From: Methanosarcinales archaeon Methan_01
GTDB lineage: Archaea; Halobacteriota; Methanosarcinia; Methanotrichales; Methanotrichaceae
Length of the DNA stretch: 64,000 bases
Reading direction: 5' to 3'
NCBI GenBank assembly: GCA_001602645.1
Contig: LUYE01000038.1
Span: 1 to 64,000 of the forward strand
Positions 8,488 through 16,024 of this stretch are shown here, piece by piece. Numbering within the stretch: the stretch's first letter is position 1; the number at the start of each line of letters is the position of its first letter. Under the pieces are notes generated by a model, which saw only the letters and a program-made list of their open reading frames with translations, had not been told where the DNA came from and made no database searches. Made by a program: the position numbers and the translations under genes.

Positions 8488-8943
8488 ATGAACTTTGAAC
8501 CCGTTATCTTCACCCCCATAGGCGTCGTCCACTGCGACTTCGGCGAGCCGGCGGACCCAAAGACGATGAGAAACTCCCTCTCTACCCTGGAGATCGACGA
8601 GAAGTACCGGGAAGCCCTCGCTGGAATCGAGAATTATCGACATCTCTTCGTCATATACTACATCCACCGCGCCCTCGGCTACGACCTGATGGTCCACCCC
8701 ATGGGGGATGAATCGATCCCCAAGAGGGGGCTCTTCGCCACCAGGACCCCGAGGAGGCCAAACCCCATCGGCCTCACGGTGGTGGAGGTCCTGAACGTCG
8801 AGGGGATGAAGATCACCGTCACCGGCCTCGACGCCCTCGACGGGAGCCCCATCCTCGACATCAAACCCTACGAAGAGCACTACGACTCCCCTCGGGGCGT
8901 CGAGGCGGAGAGGGACCCGGGCTACAGCCCAAAGGACGGTTGA
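8488..8943 (+). CDS. trmO: tRNA (t6A37) N6-methyltransferase TrmO (TsaA/UPF0066 family)
   Basis: The family start is IFTPIGVVHCDF. It is followed by LEIDEKYREALAGIENYRHLFVIYY, the HP-GDE-PKRGLFATRTPRRPNPIGLT block (MGDESIPKRGLFATRTPRRP) and GLDALDGSPILDIKPY. These are the SAM-binding beta-barrel motifs of TrmO, which methylates N6-threonylcarbamoyladenosine at tRNA position 37. The frame is open upstream with other possible starts (ATG 8440, TTG 8407). I chose ATG 8488 because family members begin a few residues before PIG. It lacks the bacterial C-terminal extension, as archaeal members do. Confidence 0.85.
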   Translation: MNFEPVIFTPIGVVHCDFGEPADPKTMRNSLSTLEIDEKYREALAGIENYRHLFVIYYIHRALGYDLMVHPMGDESIPKRGLFATRTPRRPNPIGLTVVEVLNVEGMKITVTGLDALDGSPILDIKPYEEHYDSPRGVEAERDPGYSPKDG

Positions 8944-9016
8944 GCCGCCAGCGCCAGCCCTCGTCCCGGAAAATATTAATATCGAGGCAGAGCAAATAAA
9001 GTTCTGAGGTGAAATA

Positions 9017-9436
9017 TTGACATCCAAAACCCTTCTGGCCCTGGCGTTGCTGGCGACGTTCGTCGTGGGCTCAGCCTTTGGAGATGAAGCCATAGAGCCC
9101 TCCTACACCGTTAAGATATCGACCGGGGGAGCCCTGGGAGCCTTCCTCGTCGACGGAGAGGGGATGACCCTCTACAGCTTTGCCAACGACGCTCCTGGCG
9201 GCAACATCAGCGCCTGCATCGATGATTGTGCCGAGCGGTGGCTCCCCTTCTTTGCGCCGGAGATCGAGGTTCCGGCGGAGCTGAAAGCGACCGACTTCAA
9301 CGGTTTCGTCAGAGACGACGGCACCATCCAGACCACCTACAAGGGATGGCCTCTATACCTCTACTTCGAGGACCAGGTCCCTGGCGACGTCCTGGGCCAC
9401 GGCCTCGGCGGCGTCTGGTCTGTGGTCGCCCCTTGA
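9017..9436 (+). CDS. Secreted Yx(FWY)xxD repeat protein (PF03640-type), copy A
   Basis: The 139-residue protein starts at TTG 9017 with GAGGTGA just upstream. It has a signal peptide (LALALLATFVVGSAFG) and a mature part built of the motifs LYSFAND and LYLYFEDQ, the Yx(FWY)xxD pattern of the COG4315 lipoprotein family. Between them lie two Cys (CIDDC) in the position usual for the family, and the protein ends in GHGLGGVWSVVAP, matching its neighbour. The family is secreted and of unknown function; a role in redox or metal binding has been suggested for relatives. A paralogue follows 94 bases later. Confidence 0.78.
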   Translation: MTSKTLLALALLATFVVGSAFGDEAIEPSYTVKISTGGALGAFLVDGEGMTLYSFANDAPGGNISACIDDCAERWLPFFAPEIEVPAELKATDFNGFVRDDGTIQTTYKGWPLYLYFEDQVPGDVLGHGLGGVWSVVAP

Positions 9437-9530
9437 GGCCTCCTCCAGAGGGGGCTTCCGGGTCTCTTTTTTCTCCAGCGGCTCGGAACCTTTAAACGTT
9501 GGACGACACTATAAGGGATCGGTGATAAAA

Positions 9531-9950
9531 TTGAAGATCACAGCCGCGATGGCCCTGGCGATCGCGTCGGCGGCCATCTTCGCCATAGGGGCTGCAGCCC
9601 CCGTAAACACCATCAGCGTCGCCTCGGCGGAGGGCCTCGGCGACTACCTGGTGGACCAAGACGGCTACACCCTCTACTACTTCGCTGAGGACGTACCTGG
9701 CAGCGGAACGAGCAGCTGCGGCGAAACCTGCATCCACTACTGGCCTCCCTTTCATACCGGTCAGGTGGTGATACCCTTAAATCTGAGCAACTTCGACTTC
9801 AGCACCATATATAGGGAGGATGGCTTGGCCCAGACCACCTACAAAGGATGGCCCCTGTACTACTACATAAACGACTATCGATCCGGCGATGTCAAAGGTC
9901 ATGGGATGGAAGGCACCTGGTTTGTGGCGGGTCCCGACCAGATGCCCTGA
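9531..9950 (+). CDS. Secreted Yx(FWY)xxD repeat protein (PF03640-type), copy B
   Basis: This is a paralogue of the previous gene. I place the start at TTG 9531 because GGTGAT at 9521-9526 is an ideal ribosome binding site; the GTG at 9522 lies inside it. It has a signal peptide (ITAAMALAIASAAIFAIGAA), then LYYFAEDV and LYYYINDY motifs, a CGETC pair and the shared GHGMEGTWFVAGP ending. Both copies keep QTTYKGWPLY between the motifs. The similarity is clear at protein level but the DNA has diverged, so the duplication is not recent. Confidence 0.78.
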   Translation: MKITAAMALAIASAAIFAIGAAAPVNTISVASAEGLGDYLVDQDGYTLYYFAEDVPGSGTSSCGETCIHYWPPFHTGQVVIPLNLSNFDFSTIYREDGLAQTTYKGWPLYYYINDYRSGDVKGHGMEGTWFVAGPDQMP

Positions 9951-10034
9951 GGGGGAGAACCTACCCCATCCATTTTTTGCATGGCCGACCCTCTCCTCTG
10001 GATGACTGTGGTACTTCGATGACGTAGGTCCATC

Positions 10035-10817
10035 ATGACCAGGAGGGCGGGCCGAAATGAAGCGTTAGCAGGCCGGTACTGGGAGATCGACCTCCTCCGC
10101 GGCATCGCCGTATTGATGATGATCGGCTTTCACGCCCTCTACGACCTGGCCTTCTTCTCAGGGCCCGCCATAGTCGACGTCCGATCCGGGGCGATGCCCA
10201 CGATCGCCGAGGCCACAGCCTCGATCTTCCTCCTCCTAGTCGGCCTCTCCCTGACGATCAGCTCCGCCAGAGCCGGGTTCCTGGGATGGGATCGGCTCCT
10301 CTTCCGGGGGATCGGGATCTTCTCCTGGGGGATGGCCGTGACCCTTTCGACCTTCCTCGTCCTGGAGGAGGGGTTCGTCGTCTTCGGGATCCTCCACCTC
10401 ATCGGCATCTCCGTAATCCTATCCCTGCCGATCCTCCATCGTCCCCGCGCAGCTCTTCTCCTGGGAGCCGCCGTCATTCCCGCGGGCCTGATCCTCCGCG
10501 GTCAGGCCATCGCCACCCTTTGGCTTTTGCCCCTAGGTCTCGTTCCCGTCGGCTTTTACTCCGTCGACTACTTCCCCCTCCTCCCCTGGTTTGGGGTAGT
10601 CCTGGTGGGGATCTTCCTCGGAAGCCTCCTCTACCCCGGAGGCGAGAGGAGGCTCCCCCTCCCTGAGATCTCCCCCACGTCTCCGGCGAGGTTGATCTGC
10701 CTTTTGGGGAGAAACTCCCTCCCGATCTATCTCCTCCATCAGCCGGTGCTGATCGTCGCGATGGGACTTTTTGGGATCATCGATATCGGGAGGAGCCTGG
10801 CCCTCCCCCTGCCTTGA
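10035..10817 (+). CDS. DUF1624/HGSNAT-catalytic-domain-like integral membrane protein
   Basis: The 260-residue protein begins RYWEIDLLRGIAVLMMIGFH, then ALYDLAFF. This is the signature of the heparan-alpha-glucosaminide N-acetyltransferase-like (DUF1624) acyltransferases: a polar R/E/D before the first helix and an intramembrane His. About seven hydrophobic segments follow, ending NSLPIYLLHQPVLIVAMGLF, the conserved LLHQP motif. Members probably move acyl groups across the membrane onto surface sugars; the substrate here is unknown. It is a stand-alone gene. Confidence 0.78.
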   Translation: MTRRAGRNEALAGRYWEIDLLRGIAVLMMIGFHALYDLAFFSGPAIVDVRSGAMPTIAEATASIFLLLVGLSLTISSARAGFLGWDRLLFRGIGIFSWGMAVTLSTFLVLEEGFVVFGILHLIGISVILSLPILHRPRAALLLGAAVIPAGLILRGQAIATLWLLPLGLVPVGFYSVDYFPLLPWFGVVLVGIFLGSLLYPGGERRLPLPEISPTSPARLICLLGRNSLPIYLLHQPVLIVAMGLFGIIDIGRSLALPLP

Positions 10818-10924
10818 AGGGGGAGATCTCCCCGGGCGAAAGGAGAATCGTTGGCAGAAGGGGGGAGGAAATCTTCGGTGGGGGCTCCGATGGAACTTTC
10901 GCCCCCACCACCGGTCTTATATCG

Positions 10925-11125
10925 CTACTTGGAGAGCTTGGGGGTCAGGATCGCGAGATATATCGCCGCCAGGGCTACCACGACGTACACGATCCTCTCG
11001 AGGACCGGAACCCCACCCAAAAGGATGCTCACCAGGTTGTACCCGAAGGCGTAGAGGCCCCAGTTCAGGCCTCCGACTATCACCAACACTATGGCCAGAA
11101 GATCCAATGGAGCTAACTTAGCCAA
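10925..11125 (-). CDS. DUF378 small membrane protein
   Basis: The protein is 66 residues from TTG 11125, with GGAGGTG six bases upstream (the GTG at 11134 is part of that site). It has two transmembrane helices: LLAIVLVIVGGLNWGLYAFG, containing the GGLNWGL motif that defines DUF378, and IVYVVVALAAIYLAIL. Its function is unknown. A TATA-like TTTATAAA (on this strand) at about 11161-11169 precedes it. Confidence 0.82.
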   Translation of the reverse strand: MAKLAPLDLLAIVLVIVGGLNWGLYAFGYNLVSILLGGVPVLERIVYVVVALAAIYLAILTPKLSK

Positions 11126-11160
11126 TCTTAACACCTCCGGATCAACAATTTATCCTCTTA

Positions 11161-11169
11161 TTTTATAAA
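11161..11169 (-). promoter_or_regulatory. TATA-like box for the DUF378 gene
   Basis: On the reverse strand this reads TTATAAAA in an AT-rich setting, about 38 bases before the chosen start and upstream of the GGAGGTG ribosome binding site. The DNA from here to 11460 holds no gene I can support. Confidence 0.45.
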
Positions 11170-11460
11170 CCTTTTGGATTTTTATACCTATGGAAAGATC
11201 CATCGACCCGTTTTAATCGGTCTTAAAAGCGAAAAGGCCAGAATATTTAGAGAATCGGAGAAGACGAATATCAATTAAACCAGTACGAATGACAAGAATA
11301 TGATGAATAAATAGATGAAGATGGAGGTGGAAACGGAGGAGATGGAGATCGAAAGGGCCAAAAGGAAGAGAGGCAGAGATCCCCGAGGGGATGCCGATCG
11401 GCGAGGTCTGGACATGAGGCAGAGAGTTCTGGTGGAGAAGAACGCCTGATAGACTGATGC

Positions 11461-12122
11461 TTCCGGGGGTATCCCGCCAAATCGAGGACGGAGGAAAAGA
11501 AGGTCCTCTTCGACGTGGGGCACTCCGACCTCTCAATCGATAACGCCCGGAAGATGAATATCGACCTTCTGGACCTGGATTTCGTCGTCCACTCCAACAG
11601 CCACCTCGACCACACCTGGGGTCTCGCCTCTCTCGTCCGCCTCTTCACCGAGGCGAAGATCGAGGGGACCTACAGGAAGAACACCTCTCTGGTGGCCCAT
11701 CCGGATCTTCTCCTCCCGAGGTGGGTCGAGGGCCTGGGGGAGACTGGCTCATTCCTCTTCCTGGCGGAGCTCTCCCGCCCCTTCGAGCTGACCCTGAGCC
11801 GGGAGCCGCTCTGGCTCCCAGAACGGCTCGTCTTCCTGGGGGAGATCCTCCGGGAAGACGACTTTGAGGCAGGCTCTCCTCTGGGGAGGATCTCGGCCAG
11901 CTCGGGGAGGAGGACGACCTTATGAGGGACGGCTCCGCCCTAGCCTATCGATCGACCGAAGGGCTCGTCATCGTCACCGGCTCTTCCCACGCCGGGATCT
12001 GCAACGTCATCGAACCGGCGATCAGCATCTTCGGCGAGAGGAGGGTCCTAAACGTAGTCGGAGGCCTCCATCTCATGGACCCGCCGGAGAGGCAGATGAC
12101 GGAGACGAAGAGATACTTCTAG
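11461..12122 (+). pseudogene. Broken metallo-beta-lactamase-fold hydrolase (dihydropterin/RFAP-synthase-like group)
   Basis: One frame (from about 11461 to 11925) encodes TEEKKVLFDVGHSDLSIDNA and then SNSHLDHTWG, LVAHPDLLLPRWVE and LPERLVFLGEI. A second frame (from about 11860, ATG at 11922) continues with STEGLVIVTGSSHAGICN and RVLNVVGGLHL. Together they spell one MBL-fold protein of the group that includes 7,8-dihydropterin-6-methyl-4-aminobenzene phosphate synthase homologues. A frameshift separates the halves, there is no clear start codon, and the first His of HxHxDH is Asn. These three independent defects mark it as dead. Confidence 0.7.
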
Positions 12123-12311
12123 AGGGGCCGTCCCCGGAGGGTCCACCTCCGCCACCGTACCGACCTCGCCTCGAAGGTGCCCTGGCGGGGGTCGCCGAGA
12201 TGAAGGCGGTGGGGGTGGGCCTTGATCTCAGGCTCGTTTGAGTTGATGGAGGGGGGCCGGAGGAGACGGGGGCTCTCCAACCCCTTCCGCCCCCGAAGGA
12301 GATAAAAGAGG

Positions 12312-14600
12312 TCAGAGGGACGGAAGGGAGCCTAAGCTCATACCTCCCTCGAACTCAAACTTCATCGGACTCTCGAACAGCTCTAAGCTCATCTCCTCCC
12401 CAAAGATGGGGGGAACTTTCCGGATCGAATCGTTCTTCTCCTCCGCCGCCTCGGGAGCTGCCGCCAGAGCCGGCGTCGCCACCTCTGGAGCTGGCGTTTC
12501 GGCTGCCACCGGAACGGCGGCCGGGACGAGGAAGGGGGTCTCGGGATCGCCCAGGAGGGTGATCTCGTAGTAACAGTACCTCATGTTCTCGTCGCCGCCC
12601 AAAACATCGCTGATGAAGGCCTCTTTGGAGAGCTGGTTTACGAGTCCGAGGCTTCTGTTGTCGTTTGTATACGACGAACCGAACATCTCCTCCCAGAAGG
12701 CCTTGTCGAACTTCTGGGATGGGCTGTCGTTGACGCTGTCGAGGTCGATCAGGCCGTACCTGGTGTTGCCGATGAAGGCGAAAGCCCCCGCCGTGGCGGT
12801 CACGAAGTGCTCGATGACGCAGTCGTGGGGGAGGTAAACCCCCTCAGGATCCCTGTTGTCGAAGGAGGCAGCATACCCCGCCTGGGAGTATCCGAAGAAG
12901 TACTTGCTGTTATTTAGGGCGTCGGCGTGGTTGTATCCCATCTTCATCACGTAGGCTACGATGTCGCAGAAGTTGGAGGTTCCAATGTGGTTTATGGCGT
13001 GGATCATGTCGGCGTTGATCATCTCCTCGAGGAGAGACCGGGGCCAGTCATTCTGATCGCAGTTGCAGTCGCCTCCGGGATAGTCCCGATCGTATAGGGT
13101 CCAGATGTTGAAGGCCGCCGGGAAGACGCCCTTTATCTGGTCTTTGTAATCTCCTCCCCAACCACCACAGGCGAGCTTCTCCGGGGCATGGTCCTCCATC
13201 TCGCTGACGTTCGTTCCCAGCAAGAGCATCGGCTCCATATATTCGCCGATGAGCCAGATGGCCGTCAGGTAGGGGTCATCGGGCCGGGTAGACTCGTAGG
13301 CTATGGTCTTTCGGACGAAGTTCGAGAGCTCCTCATAGTTGTCCACCGGAGCCCTCCCGACGTAAACGTCCGCGTGGAGGTTGACGCCGTCGGTCGGCTC
13401 GCCGTACAGCCCGTTGTCGTTCCCGTCGAAGTTCCCTTCAAGACAGGCGTAGTAGAGGTCTGAGACCAGGGTCGCTCCCTCGACGGGCGGGCAGCAGCAG
13501 CTTGGGTCGGGCTCGTAAGCCCAAGCCCAGAGCCCCCTCGCCGGGACTACGGCGTCCCAGGTCTCGCCGCCGATCCTCGCCCCATCACCGTCGCCTCCCA
13601 GGAGGACGAACCTTATGCCGTTGTTCTTATATGCGTCCTTGATGAAGTTTCTTATCATCTCCTGTTCGTCCCTGTGGTATGTGTACTTGTAGGCGGCGTA
13701 GATCTCCTCCACGGTGACGATCGCCACCTTCAGACCCCTCTCGCTCTTCCAGTCGGCCAGGGCCTGGAAGTTGTAGGGACGAGGAGCCTCCTTCATGAAC
13801 TGGTTTGTGATGATGACGTAATCGTAGTCTCCGTCCAGGAGGAGGGATTTGCCCGTTGGAGCCAGGTCTGGGGCGTAGGTCGTCGCCTTCTCCGGATTGT
13901 CGACGATCGCCATCACCTCTTCTCGGTCCTCGGCGAGGCCTCTGAAGATACCCTGATCGAGGGTCTGGTCGGGGGCGGTCGTCACCTCGATGTCGAAGGC
14001 TCCATAGCTGTAAGCGTCACCCGTTGTCGGGATGTACCTGATGGGGTAGAGGTTTATGTAGAAGATATCGTAGCCGTGCTTCTTCTGAACCCCCAGGATC
14101 GAGTAGGGCTCCGCTGGGTAGGGGGAGTCGGACCCATAAACCTCCTCATTTCGAAGGGCCAGCTCCGGGGCATTCGTCCAGTTATCCTCCGGATGGCAGG
14201 TGGTGCAGTTTCTGGTGAAGCCGATGGGGACGGAGCTCTGGCCGGGCCTTATCGAGACCCTGCCCAGGTACTTCTCATTTCCCGGGATCACCTTCACCTC
14301 AGATACCTCTTCACCGTAGGGTATCAGTATCCTCGCGGTCCTGAAGGGCAGGAGGGGCTCTCCTGCCGCAATCCGGTTGTGGAGACCTCCAATCGTCAAC
14401 GAGTCGTAGATCTCCATAGACCCGTCTGGGCTCGTCAGAATCTCGGCTCCCCTCTGGATGGCAGGCTCGTCGAGAAGGTACTGGATGGTGATCTTGCTCG
14501 TGCTGCCTGGATCGACCTGGGCCATGGCCGATGAAGAGATCGCCAAGCTCAAAGATAAGCTCAAAAGGCAGATCATACCTACTGAAACAATATTTTTCAT
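12312..14600 (-). CDS. Secreted peptidase C25 (gingipain-fold) family protein, probably catalytically inactive
   Basis: The protein is 762 residues. It has a signal peptide (MKNIVSVGMICLLSLSLSLA), an N-terminal propeptide-like domain, then the C25 core: YDYVIITNQFMKEAPRPYNF, LADWKSERGLKVAIVTVEEI, IRNFIKDAYKNNGIRFVLLGGDGD, VYVGRAPVDNYEEL and AFAFIGNTRYG. In archaeal C25 relatives the catalytic His lies in an NH-x-GH motif and the catalytic Cys in a YSQGC-like motif. Here those places read NHIGTSN and YSQAGYAASFDN, so both residues seem to be lost. The N-terminal region holds CTTCH (about residue 131), a heme-c-like CxxCH, in an insert. A Pro/Ala-rich tail follows and no membrane anchor is seen. 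It is probably a surface scaffold or binding protein. Confidence 0.78.
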   Translation of the reverse strand: MKNIVSVGMICLLSLSLSLAISSSAMAQVDPGSTSKITIQYLLDEPAIQRGAEILTSPDGSMEIYDSLTIGGLHNRIAAGEPLLPFRTARILIPYGEEVSEVKVIPGNEKYLGRVSIRPGQSSVPIGFTRNCTTCHPEDNWTNAPELALRNEEVYGSDSPYPAEPYSILGVQKKHGYDIFYINLYPIRYIPTTGDAYSYGAFDIEVTTAPDQTLDQGIFRGLAEDREEVMAIVDNPEKATTYAPDLAPTGKSLLLDGDYDYVIITNQFMKEAPRPYNFQALADWKSERGLKVAIVTVEEIYAAYKYTYHRDEQEMIRNFIKDAYKNNGIRFVLLGGDGDGARIGGETWDAVVPARGLWAWAYEPDPSCCCPPVEGATLVSDLYYACLEGNFDGNDNGLYGEPTDGVNLHADVYVGRAPVDNYEELSNFVRKTIAYESTRPDDPYLTAIWLIGEYMEPMLLLGTNVSEMEDHAPEKLACGGWGGDYKDQIKGVFPAAFNIWTLYDRDYPGGDCNCDQNDWPRSLLEEMINADMIHAINHIGTSNFCDIVAYVMKMGYNHADALNNSKYFFGYSQAGYAASFDNRDPEGVYLPHDCVIEHFVTATAGAFAFIGNTRYGLIDLDSVNDSPSQKFDKAFWEEMFGSSYTNDNRSLGLVNQLSKEAFISDVLGGDENMRYCYYEITLLGDPETPFLVPAAVPVAAETPAPEVATPALAAAPEAAEEKNDSIRKVPPIFGEEMSLELFESPMKFEFEGGMSLGSLPSL

Positions 14601-14974
14601 ACATCTCCCTCATATTTCAGGACCGAGGACACCGAATATCTATTCTGACCTTCCCCAGAATCAGCGTCTTCTGGGGGGTTCGTCTCCACCTCGACTCTCG
14701 TGAGAGCCGATCCCCTCCGGCGATCAAACGGTGACACGGTCCCCCTTCATTGCCTATAATGGTATATATTTCTTGAAAAACTATTTAACAATTTCCCACG
14801 ATCATGCAGGGGCTCGCCGGCGGGGTTTTGGGGAGGGCGACGGACTCACGAGGGGCGGAGGAGGGGGAGACTCCGGCTGAAATGGAGCGTTGTGGTCAGA
14901 CCTCAAAGGGTGTGGCATGGATGGGCAGGGCGAAGGCTGTCGATCCTGCTGAGGTCCGAAGGGGGTCTCGGCCC
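14601..14974. other. Intergenic stretch without a supported gene
   Basis: The right part (near 14750-14800) is AT-rich with TATA-like runs. The left part holds the ribosome binding site and leader of the C25-family gene (GAGGGAGAT before its ATG). The downstream end of the RND operon also falls here. I see no conserved open frame or RNA gene. Confidence 0.4.
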
Positions 14975-16024
14975 TCACCCCTCCTTCCTCCTCCTCCTGT
15001 AGAGGGACGCACCACCTGCGGCAATGACGATCAGGACGACGGCGATAGGCATGGCGTAAGACCTTTTAGCGGGGTCGACGTTCACCGGTATCTTCATGCT
15101 GTCGGATATGATCGTCCCGCCCCTGAGGTCCGTGTACTTTATCTCGCTGTTGATGCTGTAGGGCTTGACGGTGGCGTCGGAGTCGACGTCGATCTTGAAC
15201 TTGACCGCCCGCACCTCGCCCGGTCCGAGGGTGCCGATATACGCCTGATCATCGGTGGACGAGAAGGGCTTGAAGACGGAGAGCCTGGCGATGGCATCGT
15301 CGGCCGTCTCCTCGCCGGTGTTCTTGTAGGTCACCTCGATGATCCCTCCCTTCTCCCCTGCGCGAAGCTCGGCGTCGGCCTCAGTGATCTCGAAGTAAGC
15401 CTCCTTTTTGACGGTCACGGGTATGGTGACGGTCCCGTTCGCCCTCTGGTACCAGTAAGACGACTGGAACCCCCGGAGGCCTATCTCGGGGTCGAGCTCG
15501 TCGGCGTCCACCTCAGCGTTGTACTGGTAGTCGTAGGTGAGCTGGAGGTAAAGGGGATACTCGCCCGCCGGGGCCCGGCTGGATATCTTGATGGTGAACT
15601 TCATCGGATCCCTCGACTTTTCTCCGGCCCGGAGGGCCTCGATCACCTGGTCGCCCGATTTGACCTCTATGAGGCCAGTATCGGACCTCAGGGTTCCCGT
15701 TATTCCCAAAGCAGTAGTCCTCTCCCGCTCGTAGTCCAGCTCCCGATCTGCCAGAGCCTGCTCCATCTTCGTCTCGGCTTTCTTGTCGGCCTTAAACCCC
15801 ATGATCCTGCCGTGGTTGGTGAGGTCGACGTAGAGGGTGACGGTCTCGCCCCGATCAAACTCGTTCGTCCCCGCGAGGCTTGCGTCGAGCTGGGGCGACC
15901 CGGAGGTCGTCCAGTAGTTTTCCAGGGATACCGATGGTATGTAGTTTTCAGAGGCCCCGGTCGGGCCGATCCAGGCCAGGGCGATGATGATCAACGTCGC
16001 TTTCAAATTGACGATCTTGCTCAA
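14975..16024 (-). CDS. Membrane-anchored S-layer/COG1361-like accessory protein of the RND exporter
   Basis: The protein is 349 residues. A signal peptide (ATLIIIALAWIGPTGA) is followed by two or three Ig-like beta-sandwich domains with the NEW-type pattern of COG1361 (VTLYVDLTNHGRI; GGIIEVTYKNTGEETADDAIARL; FKIDVDSDATVKPY). At the C-terminus is a single transmembrane helix with a basic tail (AMPIAVVLIVIAAGGASLYRRRRKEG). The start codon overlaps the stop of the RND gene (ATGA), so the two are translationally coupled. It probably sits outside the membrane as a periplasmic adaptor. The Lys/Glu-rich insert KADKKAETKMEQALADRELD in the first domain looks helical. Confidence 0.8.
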   Translation of the reverse strand: MSKIVNLKATLIIIALAWIGPTGASENYIPSVSLENYWTTSGSPQLDASLAGTNEFDRGETVTLYVDLTNHGRIMGFKADKKAETKMEQALADRELDYERERTTALGITGTLRSDTGLIEVKSGDQVIEALRAGEKSRDPMKFTIKISSRAPAGEYPLYLQLTYDYQYNAEVDADELDPEIGLRGFQSSYWYQRANGTVTIPVTVKKEAYFEITEADAELRAGEKGGIIEVTYKNTGEETADDAIARLSVFKPFSSTDDQAYIGTLGPGEVRAVKFKIDVDSDATVKPYSINSEIKYTDLRGGTIISDSMKIPVNVDPAKRSYAMPIAVVLIVIAAGGASLYRRRRKEG

